Assembly (NCBI RefSeq): GCF_014640175.1
Contig: NZ_BMGL01000010.1
Span: 62,001 to 126,000, forward strand
Direction of reading: 5' to 3'
DNA: 64,000 nucleotides
Source of the DNA: Psychroflexus salis
GTDB lineage: Bacteria; Bacteroidota; Bacteroidia; Flavobacteriales; Flavobacteriaceae
The notes below the pieces were generated by a model. The model searched no databases. It was not told the origin of the DNA and saw only the letters and a program-made list of their open reading frames with translations. Below are positions 36,842 through 45,858 of the stretch, piece after piece (position 1 is the stretch's first letter; each line of letters begins with the position of its first letter). Made by a program: the position numbers and the translations under genes.

Positions 36842-37540
36842 ATGAGTATACACATCAACGCACAAAAAGGCGACATAGCAGAAACTATTTTACTTCCTGG
36901 AGATCCATTACGTGCAAAATGGATAGCAGAAACTTTTTTAGATAATCCAGTTTGCTTTAATGAAGTTCGCGGTATGTTAGGTTTTACTGGTACCTATAAT
37001 GGTAATCGGGTTTCGGTAATGGGAAGTGGAATGGGAATTCCATCTATCAACATCTACGCTCACGAATTAATTACTGAATTTGGAGTAAAAAACTTAATTC
37101 GTGTAGGTAGCGCAGGTTCTATGCAAAAAGAAATTAAAATTCGCGATGTGGTGGTTGCTATGTCGGCTTCAACCAATAGTGGGTTGAATAAAACTCGATT
37201 CTTAGGTGGCGACTTTGCTCCTACGGCTAGTTTTCAACTTTTTAATAAAGCTATAGAAATTGCAAAAACTAAGCAAATTAAACTAAAAGCTGGAAATATA
37301 CTTTCTTCGGATACATTTTATACCGATGATCCTGAAGAATGGAAACATTGGGCTAAATTTGGTGTGCTTTGTGTAGAAATGGAAGCAGCTGGCTTATACA
37401 CAACTTGTGCGAAATACAATGTAAATGCATTGGCTTTACTAACAATTTCTGATAGTTTAGTAACTGGAGAAGTCACCACTTCTGAAGAAAGAGAAACTAC
37501 GTTTAGTGAAATGGTGAAAATTGGTTTAAGCTTAGCTTAA
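36842..37540 (+). CDS. deoD: Purine-nucleoside phosphorylase (DeoD type)
   Basis: This 232-aa hexameric-type phosphorylase has the family pattern: [18 protein letters not shown] at the phosphate site, [30 protein letters not shown] and VEMEAAGLY. The length is normal. It releases purine bases and deoxyribose-1-phosphate, feeding deoC. Its stop codon shares one base with the start of the next gene. Confidence 0.96.
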   Translation: MSIHINAQKGDIAETILLPGDPLRAKWIAETFLDNPVCFNEVRGMLGFTGTYNGNRVSVMGSGMGIPSINIYAHELITEFGVKNLIRVGSAGSMQKEIKIRDVVVAMSASTNSGLNKTRFLGGDFAPTASFQLFNKAIEIAKTKQIKLKAGNILSSDTFYTDDPEEWKHWAKFGVLCVEMEAAGLYTTCAKYNVNALALLTISDSLVTGEVTTSEERETTFSEMVKIGLSLA

Positions 37541-38391
37541 TGCAAAAATCACAAGCTTTTAAGCAACAAATTTGGGAACAATGCATCGGTTTTTTAAAAA
37601 CACCAGATGTGTTGCTAAACAAGCAACTACTTCCCTATCCAAATCTAGAAGTGAAAATCAATCCGGGTGAAAACGTACAAGTATCCTATGAAACTATCCA
37701 AGAACTACAAAAACAGCAGTATTTAGGCAAACGAGTTGAATTATTTTTTAAAGAATGGCTAGAGAAGCAGCAAGAATCTAAATGCTTAGCTTTTAGTTTA
37801 CAAATTATAAAAGATAAGCTTACTCTAGGCGAATTTGATTTTTTATGGAAAAAAGGAAATCATTATTTACACACTGAATTGGTATATAAACAGTATATTT
37901 TTATTCGTAATTTGGGTGAAAATGAACTAGAAAATTGGGTTGGTCCTAACAAAAAGGATTTTTTACATTGGAAATTAAAAAAACTAAAAGAGCGACAATT
38001 TCCTTTGTTGTATCAAGCTTCAACTGAAAAGATTTTAAAAGAAAAATTGAATCTAAAGTCAACAGATTTTCAACAAAACATATGTTTTAAAGCGCAAATG
38101 TTTATTCATTTTAAAGAAGAACAAAATCAATTTATAGGAATTAATTCAGATGCTATTTTAGGTCGATGGTATTATGCACACGAATTTAAGAATCAACTTT
38201 TTAATGCGTATAAATTTATGGTTTTGCCCAAACAAGATTGGCCAGTATTACCGCAAAAAGAAATTTGGTTGCCTTGGGAGACTTTCGATGAAATCCTAAA
38301 AAAAGTAAATCAATCCATACAACAGAAACGCTCGGTAAAATTATGGATGAAAACACCAGCTCAAATCTTTCAATTGTTTGTAATTTGGTAA
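37540..38391 (+). CDS. DUF1853 family protein
   Basis: This 283-aa soluble protein resembles the DUF1853 family: RVELFFKEWLEKQ, GEFDFLWKKGNHYLHTELVY, ENWVGPNKKDFLHWKLKK and FKAQMFIHF are typical. The GEFDFL...HTELVYK segment looks like a PD-(D/E)xK nuclease-like fold (acidic residues, then E and K); this is my inference. It shares 1 nt with the deoD stop, so it is translated with the salvage operon. Function unknown. Confidence 0.75.
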   Translation: MQKSQAFKQQIWEQCIGFLKTPDVLLNKQLLPYPNLEVKINPGENVQVSYETIQELQKQQYLGKRVELFFKEWLEKQQESKCLAFSLQIIKDKLTLGEFDFLWKKGNHYLHTELVYKQYIFIRNLGENELENWVGPNKKDFLHWKLKKLKERQFPLLYQASTEKILKEKLNLKSTDFQQNICFKAQMFIHFKEEQNQFIGINSDAILGRWYYAHEFKNQLFNAYKFMVLPKQDWPVLPQKEIWLPWETFDEILKKVNQSIQQKRSVKLWMKTPAQIFQLFVIW

Positions 38392-38513
38392 GTTATGGAA
38401 GAGTTTCTTGTGGCTATAGTAGTATTAACAACTGATAAAGTAAATGCTAATGCTCCTAAATAAATACATAACAAAGCTGCATTAGCTTTCGGTTTAAGCA
38501 AACTCAGCAACAT
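38370..38513 (-). CDS. Possible small membrane protein (47 aa), weak
   Basis: An ATG at 38513, inside the 3' end of lpxK but in another frame, opens 47 codons (MLLSLLKPKANAALLCIYLG, then ALAFTLSVVN) ending at a TGA at 38370. One membrane span is plausible. It overlaps lpxK by 20 nt and the convergent DUF1853 gene by 22 nt. No homologue comes to mind; it could be chance. Confidence 0.22.
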   Translation of the reverse strand: MLLSLLKPKANAALLCIYLGALAFTLSVVNTTIATRNSSITYQITNN

Positions 38514-39498
38514 AACTTAAAATTGCATGATTAAAATCTTCAGCATGGTCTAAAATTTTCATTTCTATTGGAATATAGAACAATTGGTCTGAAGCTAAGC
38601 TTGTTTTTAAGCGCGTAAAATCTTTTTCAGTCGTTAGAATAATACGTTCTTGACGCATAATATTAATTTCACTTGCACTAAAATTATGATGGTCTTTAAA
38701 TTTTAAGTGTTTTTGTGGCGGATTAATTTCATTTAAAAAATCTACCAAAGGCTTAGGATTAGCTATACCAGTTACTAAGGTATAATTTTGTAATTCACTG
38801 AGCTTAATTTTCGAATTTAAACCCTGAGCTTCTTTTTGATATGCAATGTAGCTAAAAAATACTTTTTGATGTTTTTGTAAATTTAACTGAAGTCTAATTT
38901 GGGTTTGTTCTTTTTCTGATAAACTCGGCGGGCATTTAGTAATAATAATGATGTCAGCTCGCTTCGCACCCGATTTTGGTTCACGTAAATTACCCGCAGG
39001 CAAAACAAAATCGTTTACATATAAGTCATTATAAACACTTAGTAAAATAGTAAACCCAGCTTGCACTTTTCGATGTTGGAAAGCATCGTCTAACAAAATT
39101 ACCTCTGTATTTTTATCTTCCAAGATTTTTTGAATTCCATGAGCACGCAACTCATCCACAGCAACTTCAATTTCTGGAAACTTATTTTTAAACTGCAAGG
39201 GTTCATCGCCTACTTCAACAGCTTCATTTGAAGCATCAAGACTTACAAAGCCTTTTGTTTTTCTTCCATAACCACGACTTAGCGTAGCCACATGGTATTG
39301 GTTTTTCAACAAACGAATAAGATATTCGATTGTAGGCGATTTACCTGAGCCACCCATGCTTAAATTTCCTACACAAATTACTGGAACTGAAAATTGTTTG
39401 GATGAAAAAACACCCCAATCGTAAAACAAATTACGCAAGCTCAAAATTAGTGCATAAAGCCAAGTAAGAGGAAGTAAAAATTTTCTAAGTAATTTCAT
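38494..39498 (-). CDS. lpxK: Tetraacyldisaccharide 4'-kinase
   Basis: This 334-aa kinase phosphorylates the 4' position of the lipid A precursor at the inner membrane. The P-loop is in CVGNLSMGGSGKSPTIEYLI (about 42-61) after an N-terminal membrane helix. Other family motifs are LSRGYGRKTKGFV, VGDEPLQFKNKFPEIEVAV, ILLDDAFQHRKV and LREPKSGAKRADIIIITKCP. I start at the ATG at 39498; a GTG lies two codons upstream. It diverges from the Nif3-family gene. Confidence 0.95.
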   Translation of the reverse strand: MKLLRKFLLPLTWLYALILSLRNLFYDWGVFSSKQFSVPVICVGNLSMGGSGKSPTIEYLIRLLKNQYHVATLSRGYGRKTKGFVSLDASNEAVEVGDEPLQFKNKFPEIEVAVDELRAHGIQKILEDKNTEVILLDDAFQHRKVQAGFTILLSVYNDLYVNDFVLPAGNLREPKSGAKRADIIIITKCPPSLSEKEQTQIRLQLNLQKHQKVFFSYIAYQKEAQGLNSKIKLSELQNYTLVTGIANPKPLVDFLNEINPPQKHLKFKDHHNFSASEINIMRQERIILTTEKDFTRLKTSLASDQLFYIPIEMKILDHAEDFNHAILSYVAEFA

Positions 39499-39544
39499 TA
39501 ACACGAAAGTATAATTTTTATATTTATGAACTCAAAAAAAATAT

Positions 39545-40639
39545 ATGATTCTACAAGAAGTTATAAGCTTTTTAGAAGATTTTGCGCCAACGCATTATGC
39601 TGAAGATTTTGACAATGTAGGTTTGCTCGTTGGAGATACAAATCAAAAGGTTAATGGAATATTAGTTAGTTTAGATTGTTTAGAAGCAACTATTGATGAA
39701 GCAATTCAAAAAAAATGCAACTGTGTAGTTGCCTTCCACCCTATTATATTTAAAGGCTTAAAGAAAATTACTGGCAAAAACTATGTAGAGCGAACATTAA
39801 TTAAAGCCATACAAAATAGCATAGCCATCTATGCCATACATACTGCATTAGACAATCACTACCAAGGGGTAAATTATCAAATGGGTAAACAATTGGGATT
39901 ACAAAATATGGAAATTTTAATACCAAAACAAAAGAGTATTAAAAAACTAACTACCTATGTACCCAAAAAACATGCTCAAAAAGTAAAGGAAGCTTTATTT
40001 AAAGCTGGGGCAGGAAATATTGGAAATTATAGCAACTGTAGTTTTACAGTAGAAGGAAATGGAACTTTTTTGGGTAGTGAAACATCGAATCCACAATATG
40101 GCGAAAAAGGAAAATTACAAATTGAAGCTGAAACTCAAATTAATATTACGTTTGATGCGCATTTAACTTTGCAAGTAATTTCAACTTTAATAAAAAATCA
40201 TCCATATGAAGAAGTTGCCTATGAAGTAGAAACACTAGAAAACACCAATCAACAACGAGGAATTGGTATGAGTGGATATTTAAAAAAACCAATTTCTGAA
40301 AAAGATTTTATTCAACTGCTTAAAAATACATTCGGAACACCTGTAATTAGACATTCAGATTATTTAGGAAAACCTATACATAAAATAGCTGTTTTAGGAG
40401 GAAGTGGTGCATTTGCTATTTCTAAAGCTAAAGCAGTACAAGCAGACGCTTATGTAACAGCAGATTTAAAATACCACGATTTTTACCAAGCCGAAAATAA
40501 GATTTTATTAGCCGATGTCGGTCATTATGAAAGTGAGCAATATACAAAAGCACTTTTACTTGCTTTACTTCAAGAAAAATTCACTAATTTTGCAATCGTT
40601 TTATCAGAAATAAATACCAACCCAATTCAATATAGTTGA
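39545..40639 (+). CDS. Nif3-like dinuclear metal centre protein
   Basis: This 364-aa protein belongs to the Nif3/YqfO family. Metal-binding motifs are VVAFHPIIFKGLK, IYAIHTALDNHYQGVN and, at the C-terminus, LLADVGHYESEQYT. The insert of about 100 residues (130-235) corresponds to the PII-like domain found in the long YqfO form. It may act as a GTP cyclohydrolase-like metalloenzyme, but the physiological role is unsettled. It is followed closely by a coiled-coil protein gene, as is usual in Bacteroidota. Confidence 0.93.
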   Translation: MILQEVISFLEDFAPTHYAEDFDNVGLLVGDTNQKVNGILVSLDCLEATIDEAIQKKCNCVVAFHPIIFKGLKKITGKNYVERTLIKAIQNSIAIYAIHTALDNHYQGVNYQMGKQLGLQNMEILIPKQKSIKKLTTYVPKKHAQKVKEALFKAGAGNIGNYSNCSFTVEGNGTFLGSETSNPQYGEKGKLQIEAETQINITFDAHLTLQVISTLIKNHPYEEVAYEVETLENTNQQRGIGMSGYLKKPISEKDFIQLLKNTFGTPVIRHSDYLGKPIHKIAVLGGSGAFAISKAKAVQADAYVTADLKYHDFYQAENKILLADVGHYESEQYTKALLLALLQEKFTNFAIVLSEINTNPIQYS

Positions 40640-40641
40640 TT

Positions 40642-41421
40642 ATGGCAAAGAAAAAAGAGGTTAGCATAGAGGAAAAGTTAAGAGCTCTGTATAATTTACA
40701 ACTTGTAGATTCTCGCATTGACGAAATTAGAAACATGCGTGGTGAATTGCCTCTAGAAGTAGAAGATTTAGATGCAGAAGTGGAAGGCTTAAGCAAGCGT
40801 GTAGATAAATTAAACACCGAAGTAGAAGAAGCTGAAACTGCAATTAAAGAGAAAAAAATCTTTATTGATGAAGCCAATGCGCGCATTAAAAAATACAAAG
40901 ACCAACAAGATAATGTTCGTAATAACCGCGAATTTGACTCTTTAAGCAAAGAAATTGAGTACCAAGAATTAGAAATTGAATTAGCTGAAAAGCATACTCG
41001 CGAATTTGGTGCTAAAATAGAGCATAAAAATCAGGTTATTGAAGAAACTAAAGCAAAGCTTGAAGAACGTCAGAATCATTTAGAACATAAGAAATCTGAA
41101 CTAGATGGTATTTTAAAAGACACACAAAAAGAAGAAGACGCTTTGTCTAAAAAAGCTGAAACTTTAAAAAAAGATATCGAAGAGCGTTTAGTAAAAGCTT
41201 ACGAGCGCATCCGTAAAAATGTAAAAAATGGCTTAGCGGTAGTAACCATACAACGTGGTGCTGCTGGTGGATCTTTCTTTACCATTCCCCCACAAGTACA
41301 AATGGAAATTGCTTCTCGACGAAAAATTATGACCGACGAACACAGCGGAAGGATTTTAGTTGACCAAGAATTGGCTAAGGAAGAAGAAGATAAAATGCAC
41401 AAATTATTTGCTAATATCTAA
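40642..41421 (+). CDS. Coiled-coil protein of the C4 zinc-ribbon family, cysteines lost
   Basis: This 259-aa protein starts at the ATG at 40642, 2 nt after the Nif3 stop. Residues 10-180 form a long Lys/Glu-rich coiled coil. The C-terminal part (GGSFFTIPPQVQMEIASRRK, then IMTDEHSGRILVDQEL) corresponds to the C4 zinc-ribbon of this family, but none of its four expected cysteines remains, so the domain probably no longer binds zinc. The pairing with Nif3 is conserved in many bacteria. An intrinsic terminator follows. Confidence 0.88.
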   Translation: MAKKKEVSIEEKLRALYNLQLVDSRIDEIRNMRGELPLEVEDLDAEVEGLSKRVDKLNTEVEEAETAIKEKKIFIDEANARIKKYKDQQDNVRNNREFDSLSKEIEYQELEIELAEKHTREFGAKIEHKNQVIEETKAKLEERQNHLEHKKSELDGILKDTQKEEDALSKKAETLKKDIEERLVKAYERIRKNVKNGLAVVTIQRGAAGGSFFTIPPQVQMEIASRRKIMTDEHSGRILVDQELAKEEEDKMHKLFANI

Positions 41422-41442
41422 TTACATTTAACTTATTACATT

Positions 41443-41477
41443 GAAAAAGCCGTTCCTAATGGAAGCGGCTTTTTTAT
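41443..41477 (+). terminator. Intrinsic terminator after the coiled-coil gene
   Basis: An imperfect stem (AAAAGCCGTTCC / GGAAGCGGCTTTT with a one-base bulge and a TAAT loop, 41444-41475) runs into a T-rich tail. It ends the Nif3 transcription unit. Confidence 0.85.
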
Positions 41478-41597
41478 TTTATTAGATAAGCTAAAAATAT
41501 ATACGCTTTTGGTTACAACAAATTGTATACTGAAATACGAAAAAAATTGAATAGAAAAAATCTGTTTGTATTGGTTAAGTATTCATGAATACAGAAA

Positions 41598-41798
41598 TTA
41601 TTCTTCTCCTTCCATTCCTTTTAATATTTTTTCAACTTCTGCTTCAGTTTTGGATAAAATGCCTTTACAAGCTTCAATTAATTTTGAAGCACGTTCTACT
41701 TTTTCTGCTAAATCATCTACAGAAATTTCTTCATTTTCAATCTCGGTAACGATTTGTTCCAACTCTTCTAAAGCCTGATTATATTTCATTTTTTTCAT
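41598..41798 (-). CDS. xseB: Exodeoxyribonuclease VII small subunit
   Basis: This 66-aa helical protein matches XseB: NQALEELEQIVTEIENEEIS followed by VDDLAEKVERASKLIEACKG. It forms the multi-subunit ExoVII complex with XseA and degrades single-stranded DNA. It overlaps xseA by 4 nt (ATGA), so translation is coupled. The tail is acidic (KGMEGEE), as in other family members. The short 14-bp palindrome at 41579-41592 beyond its stop is too AT-rich to call a terminator. Confidence 0.93.
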   Translation of the reverse strand: MKKMKYNQALEELEQIVTEIENEEISVDDLAEKVERASKLIEACKGILSKTEAEVEKILKGMEGEE

Positions 41799-43174
41799 TT
41801 CTGTATGTCTTTAATGGAACTTTTAATTTTTCCTTTACTGGTAAGGTTTTCAATAACATCACCTTTTTTTAAATTATCCAAATCGGTAATTATTTTACCT
41901 TTTTTCAAAATTAGTGAATATCCGCGTTTTAAAACATGTTCTGGCGATAGATACTTTACCCGCTGTTTTTGGTTGGCAAGCAATTGCTGATTTGAATTTA
42001 ATATTTGATGCGATAATAAACTCAGTATTCTTTTTTGATGATTTAGCATTTGACTGGCAGTATGCAAGACAAAAACAGGTTTACGTTTTATACCATTTTG
42101 TATCTGAAATAAATTTTCTCTTGCAGAATTCACAATACGTGGAGAAGCCAATTGGCATTGGGTATTTAACTGCTTGATTTTTTGATATTGGAACCGTACT
42201 AAATTATGAACTTGTTTTTGTAAGTTTATGCTAATACCTTGTAAATACTTGTTTGTATAGATAAATGCATGGGAAACAGTAAGCTCAATTTGTTGTTGAG
42301 CTACTTCTACTCGTAAGGCAAAATCTTTAAACTTATGAATTACATCGTAAGCAAAATCAGTTGGTGTAATGCAATTTTTATGAGCAATCATTTCACAAAC
42401 GGTTTCGTTGGTAGAATGACCAATTCCTGTATAAACCGGCAAGCTCATTTCGGCTAAAGTTTTGGCAACATCGAAGCTGTTGTAACAGTTCATCCCTACT
42501 TCGCCGCCACCACCACGAATTATACAAACCGCATCGAAAGCGGTTTTACGTTGCTCTATAAGTTGCAGTTGTTCTACAAGTTGTTGCTCTGCTTTATCAC
42601 CTTGTAAAAGAGACGGAAAAAGTTGGTAGTGAATTTTAAACTCATTTTTATATTGGTTAATAATATTTAAAAAATCGGCATAACCTTTACTCGTATTGTA
42701 AGAAATGATTGCTAATCTTTTAATCAACAATGGGCTTGCTAAATTTTTATTTCTTAAAAATAAATCTTCTTGCTTTAATTTATATATGCATTTTTCTTTT
42801 TCAACGGCTAATTCGCCAAGAGTAAACTTAGGGTCAATACGCAAAATTTGAAGAGAAAAACCATAGGTTTGGTGATAAGAAACTTTAGCGCGAAACAAAA
42901 TTTGCATTCCGTCTTCTAAAGGAGTTTTAGCAATCTGTAAAAAGTTTTTACTTATTTTTTGGTAATGTGTGGACCAAATAATAGAGCGCATTTGCGCTTT
43001 GATTTTACCATTTTTTCGTTCAACTAAGTCAGGAAAGCAATGTCCTGTTTTTGGATAATAATTTAATTTTGAGATTTCAGCTTTAATCCAAAAACCTGAT
43101 TGGTAATGCTTTTCAATCATATTTTGAAGACTTTTACCAATATCAGAAAGTTGATATACTTTTACATCTGCCAA
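41795..43174 (-). CDS. xseA: Exodeoxyribonuclease VII large subunit
   Basis: This 459-aa nuclease has an N-terminal OB fold (YQLSDIGKSLQNMIE, FWIKAEISKLNYYPKTGHCF) and the catalytic domain (CIIRGGGGEVGMNCYNSFDV, PVYTGIGHSTNETVCEMIAH, TPTDFA). A coiled-coil segment and the terminal LKRGYSLILKKGKIITD complete it. The length is typical. No ATG is available; the frame begins at a TTG at 43174 (MADVKVYQLSD). It is the first gene of the xseA-xseB pair. Confidence 0.95.
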   Translation of the reverse strand: MADVKVYQLSDIGKSLQNMIEKHYQSGFWIKAEISKLNYYPKTGHCFPDLVERKNGKIKAQMRSIIWSTHYQKISKNFLQIAKTPLEDGMQILFRAKVSYHQTYGFSLQILRIDPKFTLGELAVEKEKCIYKLKQEDLFLRNKNLASPLLIKRLAIISYNTSKGYADFLNIINQYKNEFKIHYQLFPSLLQGDKAEQQLVEQLQLIEQRKTAFDAVCIIRGGGGEVGMNCYNSFDVAKTLAEMSLPVYTGIGHSTNETVCEMIAHKNCITPTDFAYDVIHKFKDFALRVEVAQQQIELTVSHAFIYTNKYLQGISINLQKQVHNLVRFQYQKIKQLNTQCQLASPRIVNSARENLFQIQNGIKRKPVFVLHTASQMLNHQKRILSLLSHQILNSNQQLLANQKQRVKYLSPEHVLKRGYSLILKKGKIITDLDNLKKGDVIENLTSKGKIKSSIKDIQK

Positions 43175-43183
43175 ATTAAAATT

Positions 43184-43369
43184 TTACATTCTTCCTTTTA
43201 AAGCATTAAAAACCCAAGCAATAGCAAAAAAGCCAATTCCCACCGAAGCAAAACCCCAGCCTGCTATTTCACTGTACTTTGTAGCGCCAAGAATTATTAA
43301 GCCACAGCCTACAATAATCATGATTAAAGTAGCATACCCTAAAACTGTATTTTTATTCATCATTCCCAT
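43184..43369 (-). CDS. Small two-helix membrane protein (CAL67264-type)
   Basis: This 61-aa protein has two membrane helices (about 11-30 and 36-54) around a short KYSEIAGWGFASVG loop. I recognise it as the small flavobacterial family sometimes named CAL67264. The start could be any of three near-adjacent ATGs (43369, 43363, 43360). Function unknown. Confidence 0.75.
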   Translation of the reverse strand: MGMMNKNTVLGYATLIMIIVGCGLIILGATKYSEIAGWGFASVGIGFFAIAWVFNALKGRM

Positions 43370-43430
43370 GCTTCATTTTTTTGAAAGCGCAAATATAGTA
43401 AATCTTTAGTATTGAAACTTGAACCGAGCC

Positions 43431-44018
43431 TTACTCAGCTACGAGTTCATTAATCAATTTATTTACTCGCTCACTATTCCAATCGGCTGCTCCAGTCTTT
43501 TCTATCCAAACCTGACCTTGCTTATCGATTAAGTAGGTAGTTGGCAATTGATTGCTTTGTAATATTTTTGGTGGATTTTGTAATTCATAATACACTGGTA
43601 AATCTAAGTTTTCTTTAGCCATAAACTCTTGGATGGCCGGTTGTTCATCGCGAGCTATAAAGTAAAAATCGACTTCATTTTTATGATTTGTGTATAATTT
43701 TTGAAGACTTGGCATTTCTGCAACACAAGGTCCACACCAAGAAGCCCAAAAGTTAATAAAAACAACTTTTCCTTTTGAAGAAGAAAAATTTTGAGACAAT
43801 TCATTACTATCAATTAATCTCCAATTATAATTTGTAAGTTGTTTGAGCTCTGTTTCTTCTTCAATTGAAGGAGCAAAAGAAAAAACTCTATTAATAGCTA
43901 CCTGCAAATGAAAACGTGTTGATGGAATTAAGAACAAAACAGCAAAAACAACAAAAAGCATATTGCTCCAGTTTTTCTGAAACCATGATTTTTTAGAATC
44001 TGAATTTTCTTTGTTCAT
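43431..44018 (-). CDS. TlpA-like membrane-anchored thioredoxin-fold protein
   Basis: This 195-aa protein has one N-terminal membrane anchor (about 17-32) and a periplasmic thioredoxin domain with active site WCGPC (FINFWASWCGPCVAEMPSLQ). LPTTYLIDKQGQVWIEKTGA supplies the cis-proline motif. Such proteins reduce disulfides of periplasmic or secreted partners, for example in cytochrome c maturation. It begins 2 nt downstream of the rsmG stop and is probably co-transcribed with it. Confidence 0.9.
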   Translation of the reverse strand: MNKENSDSKKSWFQKNWSNMLFVVFAVLFLIPSTRFHLQVAINRVFSFAPSIEEETELKQLTNYNWRLIDSNELSQNFSSSKGKVVFINFWASWCGPCVAEMPSLQKLYTNHKNEVDFYFIARDEQPAIQEFMAKENLDLPVYYELQNPPKILQSNQLPTTYLIDKQGQVWIEKTGAADWNSERVNKLINELVAE

Positions 44019-44020
44019 TT

Positions 44021-44644
44021 TTATTTTTTTCTTGGTAAATAAACTAGCTTCTTTGTTTCGAAAAAAGATAGATTAAATAGCTCTTCTAAATTAAAAACTT
44101 CAACATTGGTATAAGCTGCTAATTCTTCAGATAAATCTCCACCTTTTAAATACAAAATACCATTTCTTCTTTCATGTCGGTTGGTACTGGATATTTTACC
44201 TTTTACCCAATGTGTAAAAGTTTGCATAGCAGCAACTGCTCTACTAACAATAAATTCAAATTGCGCATCTATATTTTCAACACGGTCGTTAATTGTTGTT
44301 ACGTTTGTAAGTCCTAAGCCTTCCACTACTTCATCTACCACTTTAATTTTTTTTCCAATACTATCGACCAAAGTAAATTTACATTCTGGAAATAAAATGG
44401 CCAAAGGAATTCCTGGAAATCCACCACCTGTACCTACATCTAAAATTTCTGTTTCTGGTAAAAAAGGATTGATTTTCGCAATAGCTAAAGCATGCAATAC
44501 ATGGCGAGTATAAATTTCATCGATGTCTTTACGAGAAACTACATTTATTTTCTGATTCCAATCTTTATATAAATCAGCTATTTTATTGAATTGAAGGGTT
44601 TGATTTTCAGTTAAATCTGGAAAATAGTTTTGTATTTCTTTCAA
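44021..44644 (-). CDS. rsmG: 16S rRNA (guanine-N7)-methyltransferase G
   Basis: This methyltransferase modifies G527 of 16S rRNA. SAM motif I is ILDVGTGGGFPGIPLAILFP, followed by CKFTLVDSIGKKIKVVDEVV and FIVSRAVAAMQTFTHWV. I prefer a TTG start at 44644 (MKEIQNYFPDLTENQTLQF; 207 aa), because family members begin at that point and a TATTTTTG -7 box lies 14 nt upstream at 44659-44666. The frame stays open to an ATG at 44713, which would add 23 unusual residues. Confidence 0.9.
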   Translation of the reverse strand: MKEIQNYFPDLTENQTLQFNKIADLYKDWNQKINVVSRKDIDEIYTRHVLHALAIAKINPFLPETEILDVGTGGGFPGIPLAILFPECKFTLVDSIGKKIKVVDEVVEGLGLTNVTTINDRVENIDAQFEFIVSRAVAAMQTFTHWVKGKISSTNRHERRNGILYLKGGDLSEELAAYTNVEVFNLEELFNLSFFETKKLVYLPRKK

Positions 44645-44658
44645 ATTGATTTTTTTTT

Positions 44659-44666
44659 CAAAAATA
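44659..44666 (-). promoter_or_regulatory. -7 box TATTTTTG upstream of rsmG
   Basis: Read on the minus strand, TATTTTTG fits TAnnTTTG and lies 14 nt before the TTG at 44644. It falls within the upstream open frame and therefore supports the shorter rsmG form. Confidence 0.35.
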
Positions 44667-44728
44667 CGAAAGTCAAATTCTTGGTTAAACTTTATGCATA
44701 AAAAATATGCCATATTCAGTTAATCTAT

Positions 44729-44736
44729 TATTTTTG
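44729..44736 (+). promoter_or_regulatory. -7 box TATTTTTG upstream of the desaturase
   Basis: TATTTTTG fits TAnnTTTG and lies 21 nt before the ATG at 44758. I found no well-spaced -33 TTG. Confidence 0.35.
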
Positions 44737-44757
44737 GGCTTATTGTAATTTTATTTT

Positions 44758-45852
44758 ATGGCAAGCCCTATTCGATTTTCCAGAACCGACTCTAAAGACT
44801 TCATCAGAACCCTAAATAAGCGTGTAAATACTTATTTTAAAGACAATCAAATTTCAAAAACAGGAAATTGGAAACTACATGTAAAAACCGTAGTTATGTT
44901 TTCACTTTTTTTTGTCCCTTATATTCTTATTCTTTTTACTCCTTTTTCGCCGTGGATTAAACTAGGCATGTCTATTTTAATGGGAGTTGGAATGGCTGGC
45001 GTAGGTATGAATATTATGCACGATGGCAATCATGGAAGTTATTCTAAGAAAAAATGGGTGAATAAGCTTATGGGTGGAAGCATTTACATTTTAGCTGGAA
45101 ATGTGTATAATTGGCAAGTTCAGCATAATGTCTTACACCACACATATACCAATGTGCATGGTCATGACGAAGATATTAGCGTTGGACAAATTGTGCGTTT
45201 TACACCTGAAGCTAAATGGAGAAAATTTCATAAATTTCAGCATATTTACTCTTTCTTTTTATATGGATTATTAACTATAAATTGGGCAATTACTACAGAT
45301 TTTAGACAATCAAGAAAATATTTAAAGCAAAAATTATCCTATGGTAAATTACCCAACCCGCTAAAACAATGGAGCACAGTTGCTATTAGTAAAGTGGTTT
45401 ATGTTTTGCTTTGGATTGTCACCCCTATTTTACTAACAGAATTAACCTGGTGGATGGTTATAATTGGTTTTGTAGCAATGCATTTTACCGCCGGTTTAAT
45501 TTTAAGTGTCGTTTTTCAATTAGCGCATGTTACAGAAAATACCATAATGCCAATTCCAGATGAAGAATTAAAGTTTGAGCATGCTTGGATAACGCACCAA
45601 CTATTTACAACTGCTAATTTTTCGGTACATAACAAGTTTGTTAGTTGGTTTACTGGTGGCTTAAATCAACAAGTAGAACACCATATTTTTCCGAATATAA
45701 GCCATATACACTATGGTAAAATCCGAAAAATCGTAAAGCAAACTGCAGAAGAATTTAATCTACCCTACTTTGAGTATAAAAGTACTAGAGCTGCAATAAT
45801 TTCTCACTACCGGTTTTTAAAAGAATTAGGAAATCAACCAAAATTAGCATAA
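44758..45852 (+). CDS. Membrane fatty acid desaturase (front-end type)
   Basis: This 364-aa di-iron desaturase has four membrane helices and the three histidine boxes: HDGNHGSYS, HHTYTNVHGHDED and QVEHHIFPNISHIHYG. The Gln at the start of the third box is a mark of front-end desaturases, which add a double bond between an existing one and the carboxyl end. There is no fused cytochrome b5 domain. It would act on phospholipid or acyl chains at the inner membrane. The aminotransferase gene follows 6 nt later. Confidence 0.9.
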   Translation: MASPIRFSRTDSKDFIRTLNKRVNTYFKDNQISKTGNWKLHVKTVVMFSLFFVPYILILFTPFSPWIKLGMSILMGVGMAGVGMNIMHDGNHGSYSKKKWVNKLMGGSIYILAGNVYNWQVQHNVLHHTYTNVHGHDEDISVGQIVRFTPEAKWRKFHKFQHIYSFFLYGLLTINWAITTDFRQSRKYLKQKLSYGKLPNPLKQWSTVAISKVVYVLLWIVTPILLTELTWWMVIIGFVAMHFTAGLILSVVFQLAHVTENTIMPIPDEELKFEHAWITHQLFTTANFSVHNKFVSWFTGGLNQQVEHHIFPNISHIHYGKIRKIVKQTAEEFNLPYFEYKSTRAAIISHYRFLKELGNQPKLA

Positions 45853-45858
45853 ACAAAC

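Noticed and set aside
38396-38464. 22-codon plus-strand open frame beginning MEEFLVAIVV
   Set aside because: Too short, no ribosome-binding signal or homologue; the minus strand frame is the better, still weak, candidate.
41579-41592. Perfect 14-bp palindrome GTATTCATGAATAC as an xseB terminator or operator
   Set aside because: AT-rich, no T-run directly after it on the minus strand and no gene start nearby; it may be chance.
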